A DNA stretch of 10,614 nucleotides. Source: Gammaproteobacteria bacterium. GTDB taxonomy: Bacteria > Pseudomonadota > Gammaproteobacteria > Ga0077536. The notes under the pieces are model-generated. The model saw nothing but the letters and a program-made list of their open reading frames with translations, was not told the origin of the DNA and did not search any database. The translations under genes and the position numbers were made by a program. Positions 1 through 6,975 of this stretch are shown here, piece after piece (the stretch's first letter is position 1; the number at the start of each line of letters is the position of its first letter). Location of the stretch: assembly GCA_003540955.1 (NCBI GenBank), contig DPMX01000273.1, positions 8,158 through 18,771 of the forward strand, read 5' to 3'.

Positions 1-879
1 TCCTCTCAACAATCTGTGCACTTTGCGGCGCAAGCGGTTATGTCCGGAGTGAACGACGTGGTTATAGCAGGCGGGGTGCAGACGATGTCAAAGATTCCGA
101 TTGGATCTGCCGGTGCTGCCGGAGGTGCGTTCGGTTTTGATGATCCTTTTACCGGCTCTGCGGATTGGGTAAAGCGTTATGGTGAAGATCCGCCGACGCA
201 ATTCAAGGGCGCCCAGATGATGGCGGATCGATGGGATATGTCTCGCGAAGACCTGGAGGTGTACTCACTTGAATCGCACCGGCGAGCATTAACCGCGATG
301 GACGAGGGCCGATTTGATAAAGAGATTATACCCTATGATGGATTGGCAAAGGACGAGACGCCACGCCATACGTCGTTGGGGAAGATGGCCGAGCTCGATC
401 CGATCTTTGGCCTAAGTAAAATAACGGCTGGTGTAGCAAGTCAGACCTGCGACGGTTCTTCAGCAATGTTGATTGCTTCTGAATCAGCGGTAAAAAGATA
501 CGATCTAGAACCGCGTGCTCGGATTCACCACATGAGTGTGCGAGCTGAGGATCCGATGATCATGCTTACGGCCCCGATATCGACGACACGCTATGCGCTT
601 GACAAAAGCGGGATGAGACTCGAAGACATCGACCTAATTGAGGTTAACGAGGCGTTCGCTCCGGTGCCCATTGCTTGGTTGAAGGAGATTGATTATCCGC
701 ATGAGAAGCTCAACGTTAATGGTGGTGCGATCGCACTGGGTCATCCAATTGGAGCGACTGGTACCAAGTTAATGACAACCCTATTGCACGAGCTTGAACG
801 CACGGGCGGCCGTTATGGCCTGCAAACGATGTGCGAGGGTGGTGGTCAGGCTAATGTTACGATTATTGAACGACTATAA
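1..879 (+). CDS. Acetyl-CoA acyltransferase (thiolase), 5' end cut by window
   Basis: Thiolases cleave 3-ketoacyl-CoA with CoA, or run the reverse condensation, in the cytoplasm. The frame is open from base 1 and begins Ser-Ser-Gln-Gln. In this family these residues directly follow the catalytic Cys-Gly, so the nucleophilic Cys should lie about two codons left of the window. About 292 residues are present, against roughly 385-395 in the family. Other hallmarks are visible: NEAF (Asn codon at 646), GHPIGATG with the catalytic His (codon at 742), and the C-terminal CEGGG with the second active-site Cys (codon at 832), then a TAA stop. The CEGGGQANVTIIERL ending is typical of degradative, FadA/steroid-type thiolases rather than biosynthetic PhaA, although chain-length preference cannot be read from sequence. 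An internal GTG at 16 is not the real start, since conserved sequence precedes it. The next gene lies 86 nt downstream on the same strand. Confidence 0.93.
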   Translation, partial: SSQQSVHFAAQAVMSGVNDVVIAGGVQTMSKIPIGSAGAAGGAFGFDDPFTGSADWVKRYGEDPPTQFKGAQMMADRWDMSREDLEVYSLESHRRALTAMDEGRFDKEIIPYDGLAKDETPRHTSLGKMAELDPIFGLSKITAGVASQTCDGSSAMLIASESAVKRYDLEPRARIHHMSVRAEDPMIMLTAPISTTRYALDKSGMRLEDIDLIEVNEAFAPVPIAWLKEIDYPHEKLNVNGGAIALGHPIGATGTKLMTTLLHELERTGGRYGLQTMCEGGGQANVTIIERL

Positions 880-965
880 AATTAGCCTTCTAAAACGTCT
901 GAGTCTAAATTTTCCTAGCACAGCGTGCAACGATACTCTGAACGAATCACATCGAGGAATGGGAC

Positions 966-1757
966 ATGCTTGTAGAGCAGATCTGGACCGGCAACGCATA
1001 TCGTAACTTCAATTATTTAATAGTCTGTCCGGAGACCGGTGATGCGATGGCAGTCGATCCGCTTGATCATAAAAAATGCCTCGCAACTGCCAAGGATAAG
1101 GGGTGGCAGATTACCCATGTAATCAATACGCACGAGCACTTTGATCACATTGGCGGCAATGAAGCGGTGATTGCTGCGACTGGCGCCCAGTTACTTGCGC
1201 ACGTTAATGCGAAAACCGCGATTCCAGCGATGGACCGAGGCCTGAATGCTGGCGATTTGATCGAGATTGGAAAAACCATTGAACTTGAAGCACTTGATAC
1301 TCCCGGGCATACGATGAGCCACATCTGCTTGCGATCGCACTCGGAGATTCCAGCACTATTTTCCGGTGATACCCTATTCAATGCCGGTGCGGGTAATTGC
1401 CATAATGGTGGACACCCCGCGGAACTCTATAACACTTTTGCGACACAGCTTGCGACATTACCAGACAGCACACTGATCTATCCAGGCCATGATTACATGC
1501 AGAACAACCTTGAATTTACGCTCGATCGCGAACCAAATAACGATAAAGCGAAGAAATTGTTGGAAGATGTTATGGAACAAGATCCTGACTCAGCACTCGT
1601 TTCGACTTTGGCAATGGAAAAGGAAATTAATGCGTTTTTGCGGCTTAATAGTCCAGAGGTGATCACTCGCCTGTGTGAATCCTTTCCGGATTTACCTGAT
1701 AATCCTGATCCAAAAACAGTGTTTTTGAAGCTCAGGGAGTTGCGCAATGACTGGTAA
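966..1757 (+). CDS. Metallo-beta-lactamase-fold hydrolase, glyoxalase II-like
   Basis: This is a 263-aa protein, the usual length for hydroxyacylglutathione hydrolase (GloB), which splits S-D-lactoylglutathione to lactate and glutathione in the cytoplasm. The dinuclear metal ligands are all visible: THEHFDH (His56, His58, Asp60, His61), His115 in DTPGHT, Asp135 in FSGDTLF and His175 in YPGHDY. The C-terminal glyoxalase II domain is recognisable from STLAMEKEINAFLR and a basic LRELRNDW end. The loop after GDTLF is odd. The family normally reads GCG(R/K)xxEG there, but this protein reads GAGNCHNGG, losing a basic and an aromatic residue that contact glutathione in human GLO2 (aligned by eye). 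The thiol substrate may therefore differ, for example a CoA thioester. The ATG at 966 has GAGGA 7 nt upstream. It is co-directional with the thiolase and convergent with the MFS gene. Fold assignment is firm, exact substrate is not. Confidence 0.88.
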   Translation: MLVEQIWTGNAYRNFNYLIVCPETGDAMAVDPLDHKKCLATAKDKGWQITHVINTHEHFDHIGGNEAVIAATGAQLLAHVNAKTAIPAMDRGLNAGDLIEIGKTIELEALDTPGHTMSHICLRSHSEIPALFSGDTLFNAGAGNCHNGGHPAELYNTFATQLATLPDSTLIYPGHDYMQNNLEFTLDREPNNDKAKKLLEDVMEQDPDSALVSTLAMEKEINAFLRLNSPEVITRLCESFPDLPDNPDPKTVFLKLRELRNDW

Positions 1758-1793
1758 TTACGGAAGTCACGAAAAAAGGCTCTCGTCGCATTG

Positions 1794-1817
1794 GATGATT
1801 CTTTGAATTTAATCATC
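1794..1817. terminator. AT-rich inverted repeat between convergent genes
   Basis: A perfect 7-bp inverted repeat (GATGATT, 10-nt loop, AATCATC) lies in the 58-nt gap between the convergent hydrolase and MFS genes and touches the MFS stop codon. It could act in both directions. The stem is AT-rich and there is no clear T-run after it, so a classical Rho-independent terminator is doubtful. Confidence 0.22.
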
Positions 1818-3111
1818 AACTCGAGTTTTCCACCCGCGCCAGGTCGGCTGCTAAATATTTTCCACCGGCAAAAAAATGGTAAGCAACCCATAGACCCAGC
1901 GATCCGAAAATCATCAGGCTCCAGCGTAGCGAGTCGGGACCATAATGGGGTCTAAGTAAATCGCTTAATATTCCGATTGCCCACGGCCCGGCGCCTAGTC
2001 CAATGATGTTGATGATGAATAGCAATATTGCAGATGCTACACCACGCATCCGTAAACGCACTAAACTTTGCGTTTGTGCGAACACGGTGGCTTGCCAAAA
2101 GTTCGATAGTAGGATTGGGATCGAAAATACCGCCAGGGCCCAGTAGGGGTTCGATAAGATATAAGTTATGAACCCAAAAGGTAAGGCCAAAATAGATGCA
2201 GCTGCCGCTGTCCATAAGTACCAGCGCGGGTCGACAGCGCCGAACTTATCCGCAAGATAACCGCCGAGGAAGATGCCAGCACCGCCTGGGATACCCATTA
2301 TCAGTCCGAACCACAGGCCAATTTCTGTCGTTTTCATCGCGTGCGAGCGGATTAGAAAAGTGGGGAACCAACTGACAACACCGTACCCTACGAAGGCGGC
2401 CAAAGCTCCCCCAAGCGCAATATGTAAAAACGCGCGTCTTCGCAAAAGAAATTTAATTGTTTCTGCAAAAGAAGGAGCGGTATTTTCAACACTGCGATTT
2501 TCAGATAGACCGCGCAGTGGTTCATGCAATGTGAAGCGAACCAACGCAGCTAACAACAGGCCTGGTATACCCACCACAAAAAATGCGTAACGCCACCCAT
2601 AGGCCTCATTTACCCAACCACCAACAAATAAACCAAACATGACACCCAAAGGGATCCCAATAGAATAAATCCCAAGTGCCGTAGCGCGTTGTTCAGGTGG
2701 GTAGTAGTCTGATATCAGTGAATGCGCAGGCGGGCTGCAGCCGGCCTCGCCGACGCCGACTCCAATTCGTGCCAAGGCGAGATGGGTGAAATTCTGTGCC
2801 AACCCAGACAATGCGGTCATTACACTCCACAAGGCAAGTGCAAGGCTGATAATATTGCGCCGGTTGCCTCGATCGGCCCATAGAGCGATCGGTATCCCCA
2901 AAACGGCATAGAACGCTGCGAATGCGAATCCAACTAGGAAACCGAGAGCTTGATCTGATAATCCAAGCTCGAGTTTGATAGATTCCATCAAAATCGAGAG
3001 AATTTGCCGATCAATAAAATTGAAAGTATAGACTACGACAAGGATACAAAGTGCATAGTGACGGACAGCGTAGACGCTAGTGTGACTAGCTCTCGAATCT
3101 GAGTCGTTCAC
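1816..3111 (-). CDS. MFS transporter, spinster-like
   Basis: This is a 431-aa inner-membrane secondary transporter with about 12 hydrophobic segments, a normal size for the major facilitator superfamily. Segment 1 carries NFIDRQILS (Asp34-Arg35), and the loop between segments 2 and 3 carries motif A (GIPIALWADRGNRR, residues 72-85). Segment 4 reads RIGVGVGEAG (Arg115, Glu122), followed by SPPAHSLISDYYPPEQRA. This combination is characteristic of the spinster-like branch, which in bacteria often sits beside catabolic genes for lipids, steroids or aromatics. The substrate cannot be assigned. The start is GTG, supported by AAGGAG at 3117-3122, 5 nt upstream. It begins 23 nt after the stop of the acyl-CoA synthetase gene, so the two are probably one operon, and the carrier may import the acid that the synthetase activates (inference). 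Its 3' end is convergent with the hydrolase gene. Confidence 0.9.
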   Translation of the reverse strand: MNDSDSRASHTSVYAVRHYALCILVVVYTFNFIDRQILSILMESIKLELGLSDQALGFLVGFAFAAFYAVLGIPIALWADRGNRRNIISLALALWSVMTALSGLAQNFTHLALARIGVGVGEAGCSPPAHSLISDYYPPEQRATALGIYSIGIPLGVMFGLFVGGWVNEAYGWRYAFFVVGIPGLLLAALVRFTLHEPLRGLSENRSVENTAPSFAETIKFLLRRRAFLHIALGGALAAFVGYGVVSWFPTFLIRSHAMKTTEIGLWFGLIMGIPGGAGIFLGGYLADKFGAVDPRWYLWTAAAASILALPFGFITYILSNPYWALAVFSIPILLSNFWQATVFAQTQSLVRLRMRGVASAILLFIINIIGLGAGPWAIGILSDLLRPHYGPDSLRWSLMIFGSLGLWVAYHFFAGGKYLAADLARVENSS

Positions 3112-3116
3112 GTGTT

Positions 3117-3122
3117 CTCCTT
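3117..3122 (-). promoter_or_regulatory. Ribosome binding site supporting GTG start of MFS gene
   Basis: AAGGAG on the minus strand lies 5 nt before the GTG at 3111-3109, in the short gap after the synthetase stop codon. It supports the unusual GTG start. Confidence 0.7.
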
Positions 3123-3134
3123 AGTTACTAAGAT

Positions 3135-4778
3135 TCACTGATCTCGCGGGGCCACCTTCAATTCTTCTAGCGCAGTTTCACGTAGTGCGACTTTTCGTAT
3201 TTTGCCTGAGGCGGTCATCGGGAACTCGTCAACAAAAATAACATGCCGAGGAATTTTGAACGTTGCGACCTTTCCGCGACAATATTGGATCACATCACGT
3301 TCACATAAGGTACTATCTGTGCTGTGTTGCACGAAGGCAACTGGCACCTCACTGAGTCGCGGGTCAGGGAATCCGACGACCGCGACTTGTTGTACGCCAT
3401 CTAATAGTAAAAGTAGAGCTTCGACTTCCATCGGGTCGACGTTTTCGCCGCCCACTTTAAGCATGTCTTTGTAGCGCCCTAGGAATCGAAGGTAGCCATC
3501 TTCCCGCAGGAAACCTGTATCTCCCGTGTGAAACCAACCGTTTTCGTCGTAGCATGCTTTGGTTTCCTTTGGCTTCTTGTAATAACCCATCATCAGGCTA
3601 TAGCCCCGAACGAGGATTTCGCCTTGTTCTCCGACCGCAGCCTTTTTTCCAGTGATTGGATCAATAATTTTGCATTCGTAGCCGGGTGCCACGTAGCCCG
3701 AAGTTTCTGCCCGTTGCTCGACACTATCGCCAAGTGATCCGATCATCGTGGCAGGACCAATCTCACTCATACCATATCCCGTGATAGTTTTTAACGGAGC
3801 TAGAACATCGGCTGCCCGACGCACGATTGGTACAGAATTTTTCATCCCACTCACGAAAATACCCATGCGTAGGCTTGATATGTCACCATTACGCCGTTCG
3901 TGGGCTTCAGTTAAGTCCTTAAGGTGTGTGTCAAATCCGTGCATGATGCTTACTCGCTCTTGTTCAGTCGTGACCATGCATTCATCTGCATCGAAAGTCT
4001 CGGTTAATATCTGTCGTGCACCGGTCAGCATTGAAGTTAGTGCTGCTTCGGAATATGCAAATAGATGGAACATGGGCAAGTAGTTTAAGATCGTATCCAC
4101 TTCCGTTATACCGAGGCGAAAGGCACGTTCCTCGACCAGACGTAGCAGAATATGGCTTTGCATTACCCCCTTCGGGAATCCCGTGGTGCCCGAGGTATAC
4201 ATGATATACACAGCGGCATCCGGATCCACGTCAGCCGCTCGTGCCGCGAGGACATCGTTTTTAACGCTGCTCGCGCTTGAGATCATCTCGTCCCAACCGA
4301 CACATCCAGAATGATTTGGTTGACCGAATATGACCACTTTGCGTAACTCAGGAAAGTCTGGGTCCGATATTGAGTCGCCGATACTAGGCAAATCTACAAC
4401 ACTCCGGATCATAGCGAGATAGTCGATAGGACCGGAGACGTCTTGTGAAATTAAATAACGTGCGTCAGATTGTTTGAGTATGTATTTGAGGTCGTGAGTA
4501 CGGAATCGTGTATTAACTGGTACGAGCACTGCACCGATCTTCGCAACCGCGAACATCGTAAAGATCCATTCTGCGCGATTGACCATCCAAAGCGCGACGT
4601 GTTCCCCAGGTTGTATCCCTAACCTGATCAATCCCTTAGCCACTTCGTCGACTCGGTGCAGGATGTCCAAAAATGTGTAACGTTCATGTTGAAAAACCAA
4701 GCCTTCGCGCGGACCGAAGCGATCCGCCATCGTTTGCACGAGTGACCCAAATGTCTTTTTTTGGTACCAGTGTTCCAT
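3135..4778 (-). CDS. AMP-forming acyl-CoA synthetase (FadD-like)
   Basis: This is a 547-aa member of the ANL (acyl-CoA synthetase, NRPS adenylation, luciferase) superfamily. It activates a carboxylic acid to its acyl-AMP and then to the CoA thioester in the cytoplasm. Motifs, numbered from the chosen start, are the phosphate loop YTSGTTGFPKG (194-204), GYGMSE (334-339), GWFHTGD (414-420), the hinge GRYKDMLKVGGENV (434-447) and TASGKIRK (522-529), which holds the catalytic Lys526. Both domains are complete. Two in-frame ATGs compete, at 4790 and 4778. The second has GGAGG 5 nt upstream and the first has only a weak GGAAA, so I place the start at 4778; using 4790 would add four residues. Overall style suggests a fatty or aryl-alkanoic acid substrate, which is not resolvable here. 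It is co-transcribed with the downstream MFS gene and divergent from the dioxygenase-family gene. Confidence 0.92.
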   Translation of the reverse strand: MEHWYQKKTFGSLVQTMADRFGPREGLVFQHERYTFLDILHRVDEVAKGLIRLGIQPGEHVALWMVNRAEWIFTMFAVAKIGAVLVPVNTRFRTHDLKYILKQSDARYLISQDVSGPIDYLAMIRSVVDLPSIGDSISDPDFPELRKVVIFGQPNHSGCVGWDEMISSASSVKNDVLAARAADVDPDAAVYIMYTSGTTGFPKGVMQSHILLRLVEERAFRLGITEVDTILNYLPMFHLFAYSEAALTSMLTGARQILTETFDADECMVTTEQERVSIMHGFDTHLKDLTEAHERRNGDISSLRMGIFVSGMKNSVPIVRRAADVLAPLKTITGYGMSEIGPATMIGSLGDSVEQRAETSGYVAPGYECKIIDPITGKKAAVGEQGEILVRGYSLMMGYYKKPKETKACYDENGWFHTGDTGFLREDGYLRFLGRYKDMLKVGGENVDPMEVEALLLLLDGVQQVAVVGFPDPRLSEVPVAFVQHSTDSTLCERDVIQYCRGKVATFKIPRHVIFVDEFPMTASGKIRKVALRETALEELKVAPRDQ

Positions 4779-4805
4779 GTCGACCTCCATTTTCCAGTAT
4801 GCCAG

Positions 4806-4834
4806 ATAATAACTGACTGACCCTGTTTATTTAA
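4806..4834 (-). promoter_or_regulatory. Candidate sigma70-type promoter for synthetase-MFS operon
   Basis: On the minus strand a TATTAT box (4811-4806, five of six consensus bases) is preceded at 17 bp by TTAAAT (4834-4829, a poor -35 match). It lies about 28 nt before the preferred ATG at 4778, leaving a short 5' leader, in the 147-nt divergent gap between the synthetase and dioxygenase-family genes. This is read by eye only. Confidence 0.3.
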
Positions 4835-4925
4835 CAAAGTCCTCCTTGCCCCAGGGGAAGTGTATTTTCGATTGATCATGTCGGCGCATAAGGTAGTCTT
4901 TTGCCTTAAATTCTGGAGGAACTAA

Positions 4926-5309
4926 ATGCCAATAACACTGCGCCAAACTTTTAACCCCGACAAAATTAAGGGTTATCACGCACATGTGTATTACGCCGAT
5001 CCAGTCGAACGGGAGCTCGCAGCCGCGATAAGGGTAGCCGCGATAGCGTCTTATGAGGTGGTGATGGGACGTTGGCGGGGTGAGCCTGTTGGCCCACACC
5101 CATTACCGATGTATCAGATTGCTTTCGAAGCTGCACTATTTCCTTCCTTCGTTCCATGGTTGCAGTCCGTTCATGGTCCTTTATCGATTCTTATTCACCC
5201 GCGGACAGGAACGAGCGACTTGATAGATCATAGTGCTGGTGCAATGTGGATCGGCAGATCGGTTCCGCTAAAACTAGAGTTTTTTGATCGAGAAGGCAAA
5301 AGCGCTTGA
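4926..5309 (+). CDS. DOPA 4,5-dioxygenase family protein (DODA-like)
   Basis: This is a 127-aa protein matching the small DOPA 4,5-dioxygenase family, whose characterised members cleave catecholic rings between the 4 and 5 carbons using non-haem Fe(II). Diagnostic features are YHAHVYY near the N-terminus (His18, His20), PVGPHPLPMYQIAF (His58), LSILIHPRTG (His91) and a DH pair (Asp101-His102) before the AMWIG segment. All the conserved histidines I know for this family are present, so it should be active. Most bacterial members are uncharacterised, and the true substrate may be another catechol. ATG 4926 has a strong GGAGGA 5 nt upstream. The gene is divergent from the acyl-CoA synthetase operon and may share regulation with it, which would fit aromatic-acid catabolism (inference). 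It has no same-strand partner close by. Confidence 0.85.
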   Translation: MPITLRQTFNPDKIKGYHAHVYYADPVERELAAAIRVAAIASYEVVMGRWRGEPVGPHPLPMYQIAFEAALFPSFVPWLQSVHGPLSILIHPRTGTSDLIDHSAGAMWIGRSVPLKLEFFDREGKSA

Positions 5310-5505
5310 TAGAAGAGCGCGGCTCTTAGTCCTGATCACTGGCGCGATTCTTCAATTTGATCTGTAATTTTGGATTTTCTCAATTCGCAGACTGCTCTGG
5401 TTTTTTTCAAATTTATTCTGATTCCTAGGTATTTTGCTTGTGCTAATCTTATAAACGGAACAAGCTGGTCTGTATTTTTGAATGTGATGTAGAATTCGCC
5501 CGGTC
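5310..5505. other. AT-rich intergenic gap between metabolic and glycan blocks
   Basis: No convincing gene is seen here. Just after the dioxygenase-family stop is a perfect 6-bp hairpin (AAGAGC-GCG-GCTCTT, 5313-5327) without a T-run. Further on, a 4-bp stem CAGA-CTGC-TCTG (5388-5399) is followed by G and seven T (5401-5407), a weak terminator-like signal. The rest is strongly AT-rich and probably carries the promoter of the downstream glycan gene, but I could not find a well-spaced -35/-10 pair. Confidence 0.4.
5313..5327 (+). terminator. Short hairpin after dioxygenase-family gene
   Basis: A perfect 6-bp stem (AAGAGC / GCTCTT) with a GCG loop starts 4 nt after the TGA stop. No U-tract follows, so it may be a 3'-end stabilising hairpin rather than an intrinsic terminator. 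Confidence 0.25.
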
Positions 5506-6900
5506 ATGTATAAACATTCGGCTTCATTAATTGTTCCAATTGAAAACCAGGTGCGGGAGTTAGACGCTAAACTCTTACTAGCTGCCACTGCGGCAGAAAA
5601 AGGTTTTTCCGTCATTATTGGTTCCCGGTTTTACATTCATTTCGCGTTGCCTCATCTACCACCTAGCGTGGTTATTGCGAAAAGCATGCGAAGTGTGAGT
5701 TCTGTCACCTTGGATCTGACGCGTCGTCTTGGTCACGATGTCGTCGCTTGGGACGAGGAAGGTCTCGTACGCTTTACCTCCCCAGAATACTACGCATGGC
5801 GTTATTCAAAGCGTGCGTTTTCAATTCCAAGGTGCTTATTTTGCTGGGGCCAAGAGAATGCGGATTTTTTCAAATCCTACTCCGGCTATGATGGTACGCC
5901 GATCTATGTCACTGGGAATCCGCGGATGGATTTACTACGACCAAACGTTCGCAGTATTTATTCTAATGAAGTCGATGCCATACTAGAAAAATATGGAGAT
6001 TTTATCCTCGTAAATACAAACTTTTCATTTGCGAATAATTTCGTTGAAAATCTTAATTTGGTGCAATCTAATCCAAATAGCGATAAATATAAAATAAGTC
6101 GCACTGGGCGCGGACTGAGTCGTTCCTTCGCTAAAGGAATGGGTGACCATCAGCAGAAAATATTTTCAGCGTTTCGCGAGTTAGTGCCGATGTTAAACGC
6201 CCAATTCCCTGAAAAGACGATAGTGATCCGGCCACATCCTTCTGAGAACCATGAAGTTTGGAGAAATATCGTACGGGATCTGAAAAATGTCCACGTGTTA
6301 CATGAAGGGAACGTTGTGCCGTGGTTAATCGCCTGCGAGGTATTGTTACATAATGGGTGCACTACAGCAGTGGAGGCGGCGGTGTTGGAAAAGCCGGCTA
6401 TTGCCTACCTGCCGGTGAGAGCCGAGAGCTATGACTATGAATTGCCTAACTCTCTAAGTCATCAAGCTCAAACAACGCAGGAGGCGATGAAATTGCTAAA
6501 TGACGTTGTCACCGGGCGGTTGGGTCTGACATCGCAAGTCGATCGAGAAAAAATATTCGATCGCTATTTAGCGTCAATGGATGGCGATTTGGCTTGTGAT
6601 CGTATTGTCGATACGTTGATTGATCTCGGATACCTCGATAAATTTAATCCCCGATCGGATATCGGCAATTTTTTGGTTGGTTGGATAGGTATGAATGGAC
6701 GAACGTTGCTACAACGTTTAAACATGATGCGGCCAAACTCAAGACATTCACGCGCGCACCACTCGCACCGTTTTCCTAACATTACAGCAACTGCGTTAAC
6801 TGCCCGTATTGCACAGATGGGCACGCTACTAGATCGATTTTATAAAATCCAAGTAAAATCAATATCAGATCATATCTTTAGCGTTAACACGGCTGCCTAA
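5506..6900 (+). CDS. Surface carbohydrate biosynthesis protein (GT-B-like)
   Basis: This is a 464-aa protein of the family annotated as 'surface carbohydrate biosynthesis protein'. It has a GT-B-like, two-domain layout and is found in capsule, O-antigen and flagellin-glycan loci, but its exact reaction is not established. Visible family signatures are IENQVRELDAKLLLA near the N-terminus (Arg17, Glu18, Asp20, Lys22), WDEEGLV (82-88), GNPRMDLLRP (137-146), NTNFSFANNF (170-179), IRPHPSE (His244) and HNGCTTAVEAA (His282, Glu290). The last two resemble the nucleotide-sugar or CDP-binding half of GT-B enzymes and CDP-glycerol transferases. The C-terminal tail has a basic, His-rich stretch around SRHSRAHHSH. 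No signal peptide or membrane segment is evident. ATG 5506 is the first start after an in-frame TGA at 5485, but its ribosome site is weak. A GT61 gene follows 75 nt downstream. Confidence 0.82.
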   Translation: MYKHSASLIVPIENQVRELDAKLLLAATAAEKGFSVIIGSRFYIHFALPHLPPSVVIAKSMRSVSSVTLDLTRRLGHDVVAWDEEGLVRFTSPEYYAWRYSKRAFSIPRCLFCWGQENADFFKSYSGYDGTPIYVTGNPRMDLLRPNVRSIYSNEVDAILEKYGDFILVNTNFSFANNFVENLNLVQSNPNSDKYKISRTGRGLSRSFAKGMGDHQQKIFSAFRELVPMLNAQFPEKTIVIRPHPSENHEVWRNIVRDLKNVHVLHEGNVVPWLIACEVLLHNGCTTAVEAAVLEKPAIAYLPVRAESYDYELPNSLSHQAQTTQEAMKLLNDVVTGRLGLTSQVDREKIFDRYLASMDGDLACDRIVDTLIDLGYLDKFNPRSDIGNFLVGWIGMNGRTLLQRLNMMRPNSRHSRAHHSHRFPNITATALTARIAQMGTLLDRFYKIQVKSISDHIFSVNTAA

Positions 6901-6933
6901 AGTCGTGGTGCCTAAAGGTATTCCGGTTTAACC

Positions 6934-6951
6934 CCTTTTCAAAGGTTTTTT
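6934..6951 (+). terminator. Weak terminator-like stem with T6 tract
   Basis: A short stem (CCTT, TTCA loop, AAGG) is followed directly by six T, in the 75-nt gap between the two glycan genes on the + strand. The stem is only 4-5 bp, so any termination would be partial. If active it would lower expression of the GT61 gene. Confidence 0.25.
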
Positions 6952-6975
6952 GACAAACTAACCGGTACCGAATAC

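Noticed and set aside
921..932. Small GCAC-AGC-GTGC-type hairpin between thiolase and hydrolase as a terminator
   Set aside because: Only four base pairs and no T-run; compatible with chance.
1493..1891. 132-aa minus-strand open frame over the hydrolase 3' end
   Set aside because: It lies antisense to conserved hydrolase sequence and overlaps the end of the MFS gene; composition looks like a shadow frame.
4827..5099. 90-aa minus-strand open frame across the divergent gap
   Set aside because: It is antisense to the well-supported dioxygenase-family gene for most of its length, has no recognisable domain and no ribosome site at its start.
5352..5615. 87-aa minus-strand frame in and beyond the AT-rich gap
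   Set aside because: Half of it is antisense to the conserved N-terminus of the surface carbohydrate gene, and there is no motif or ribosome site.
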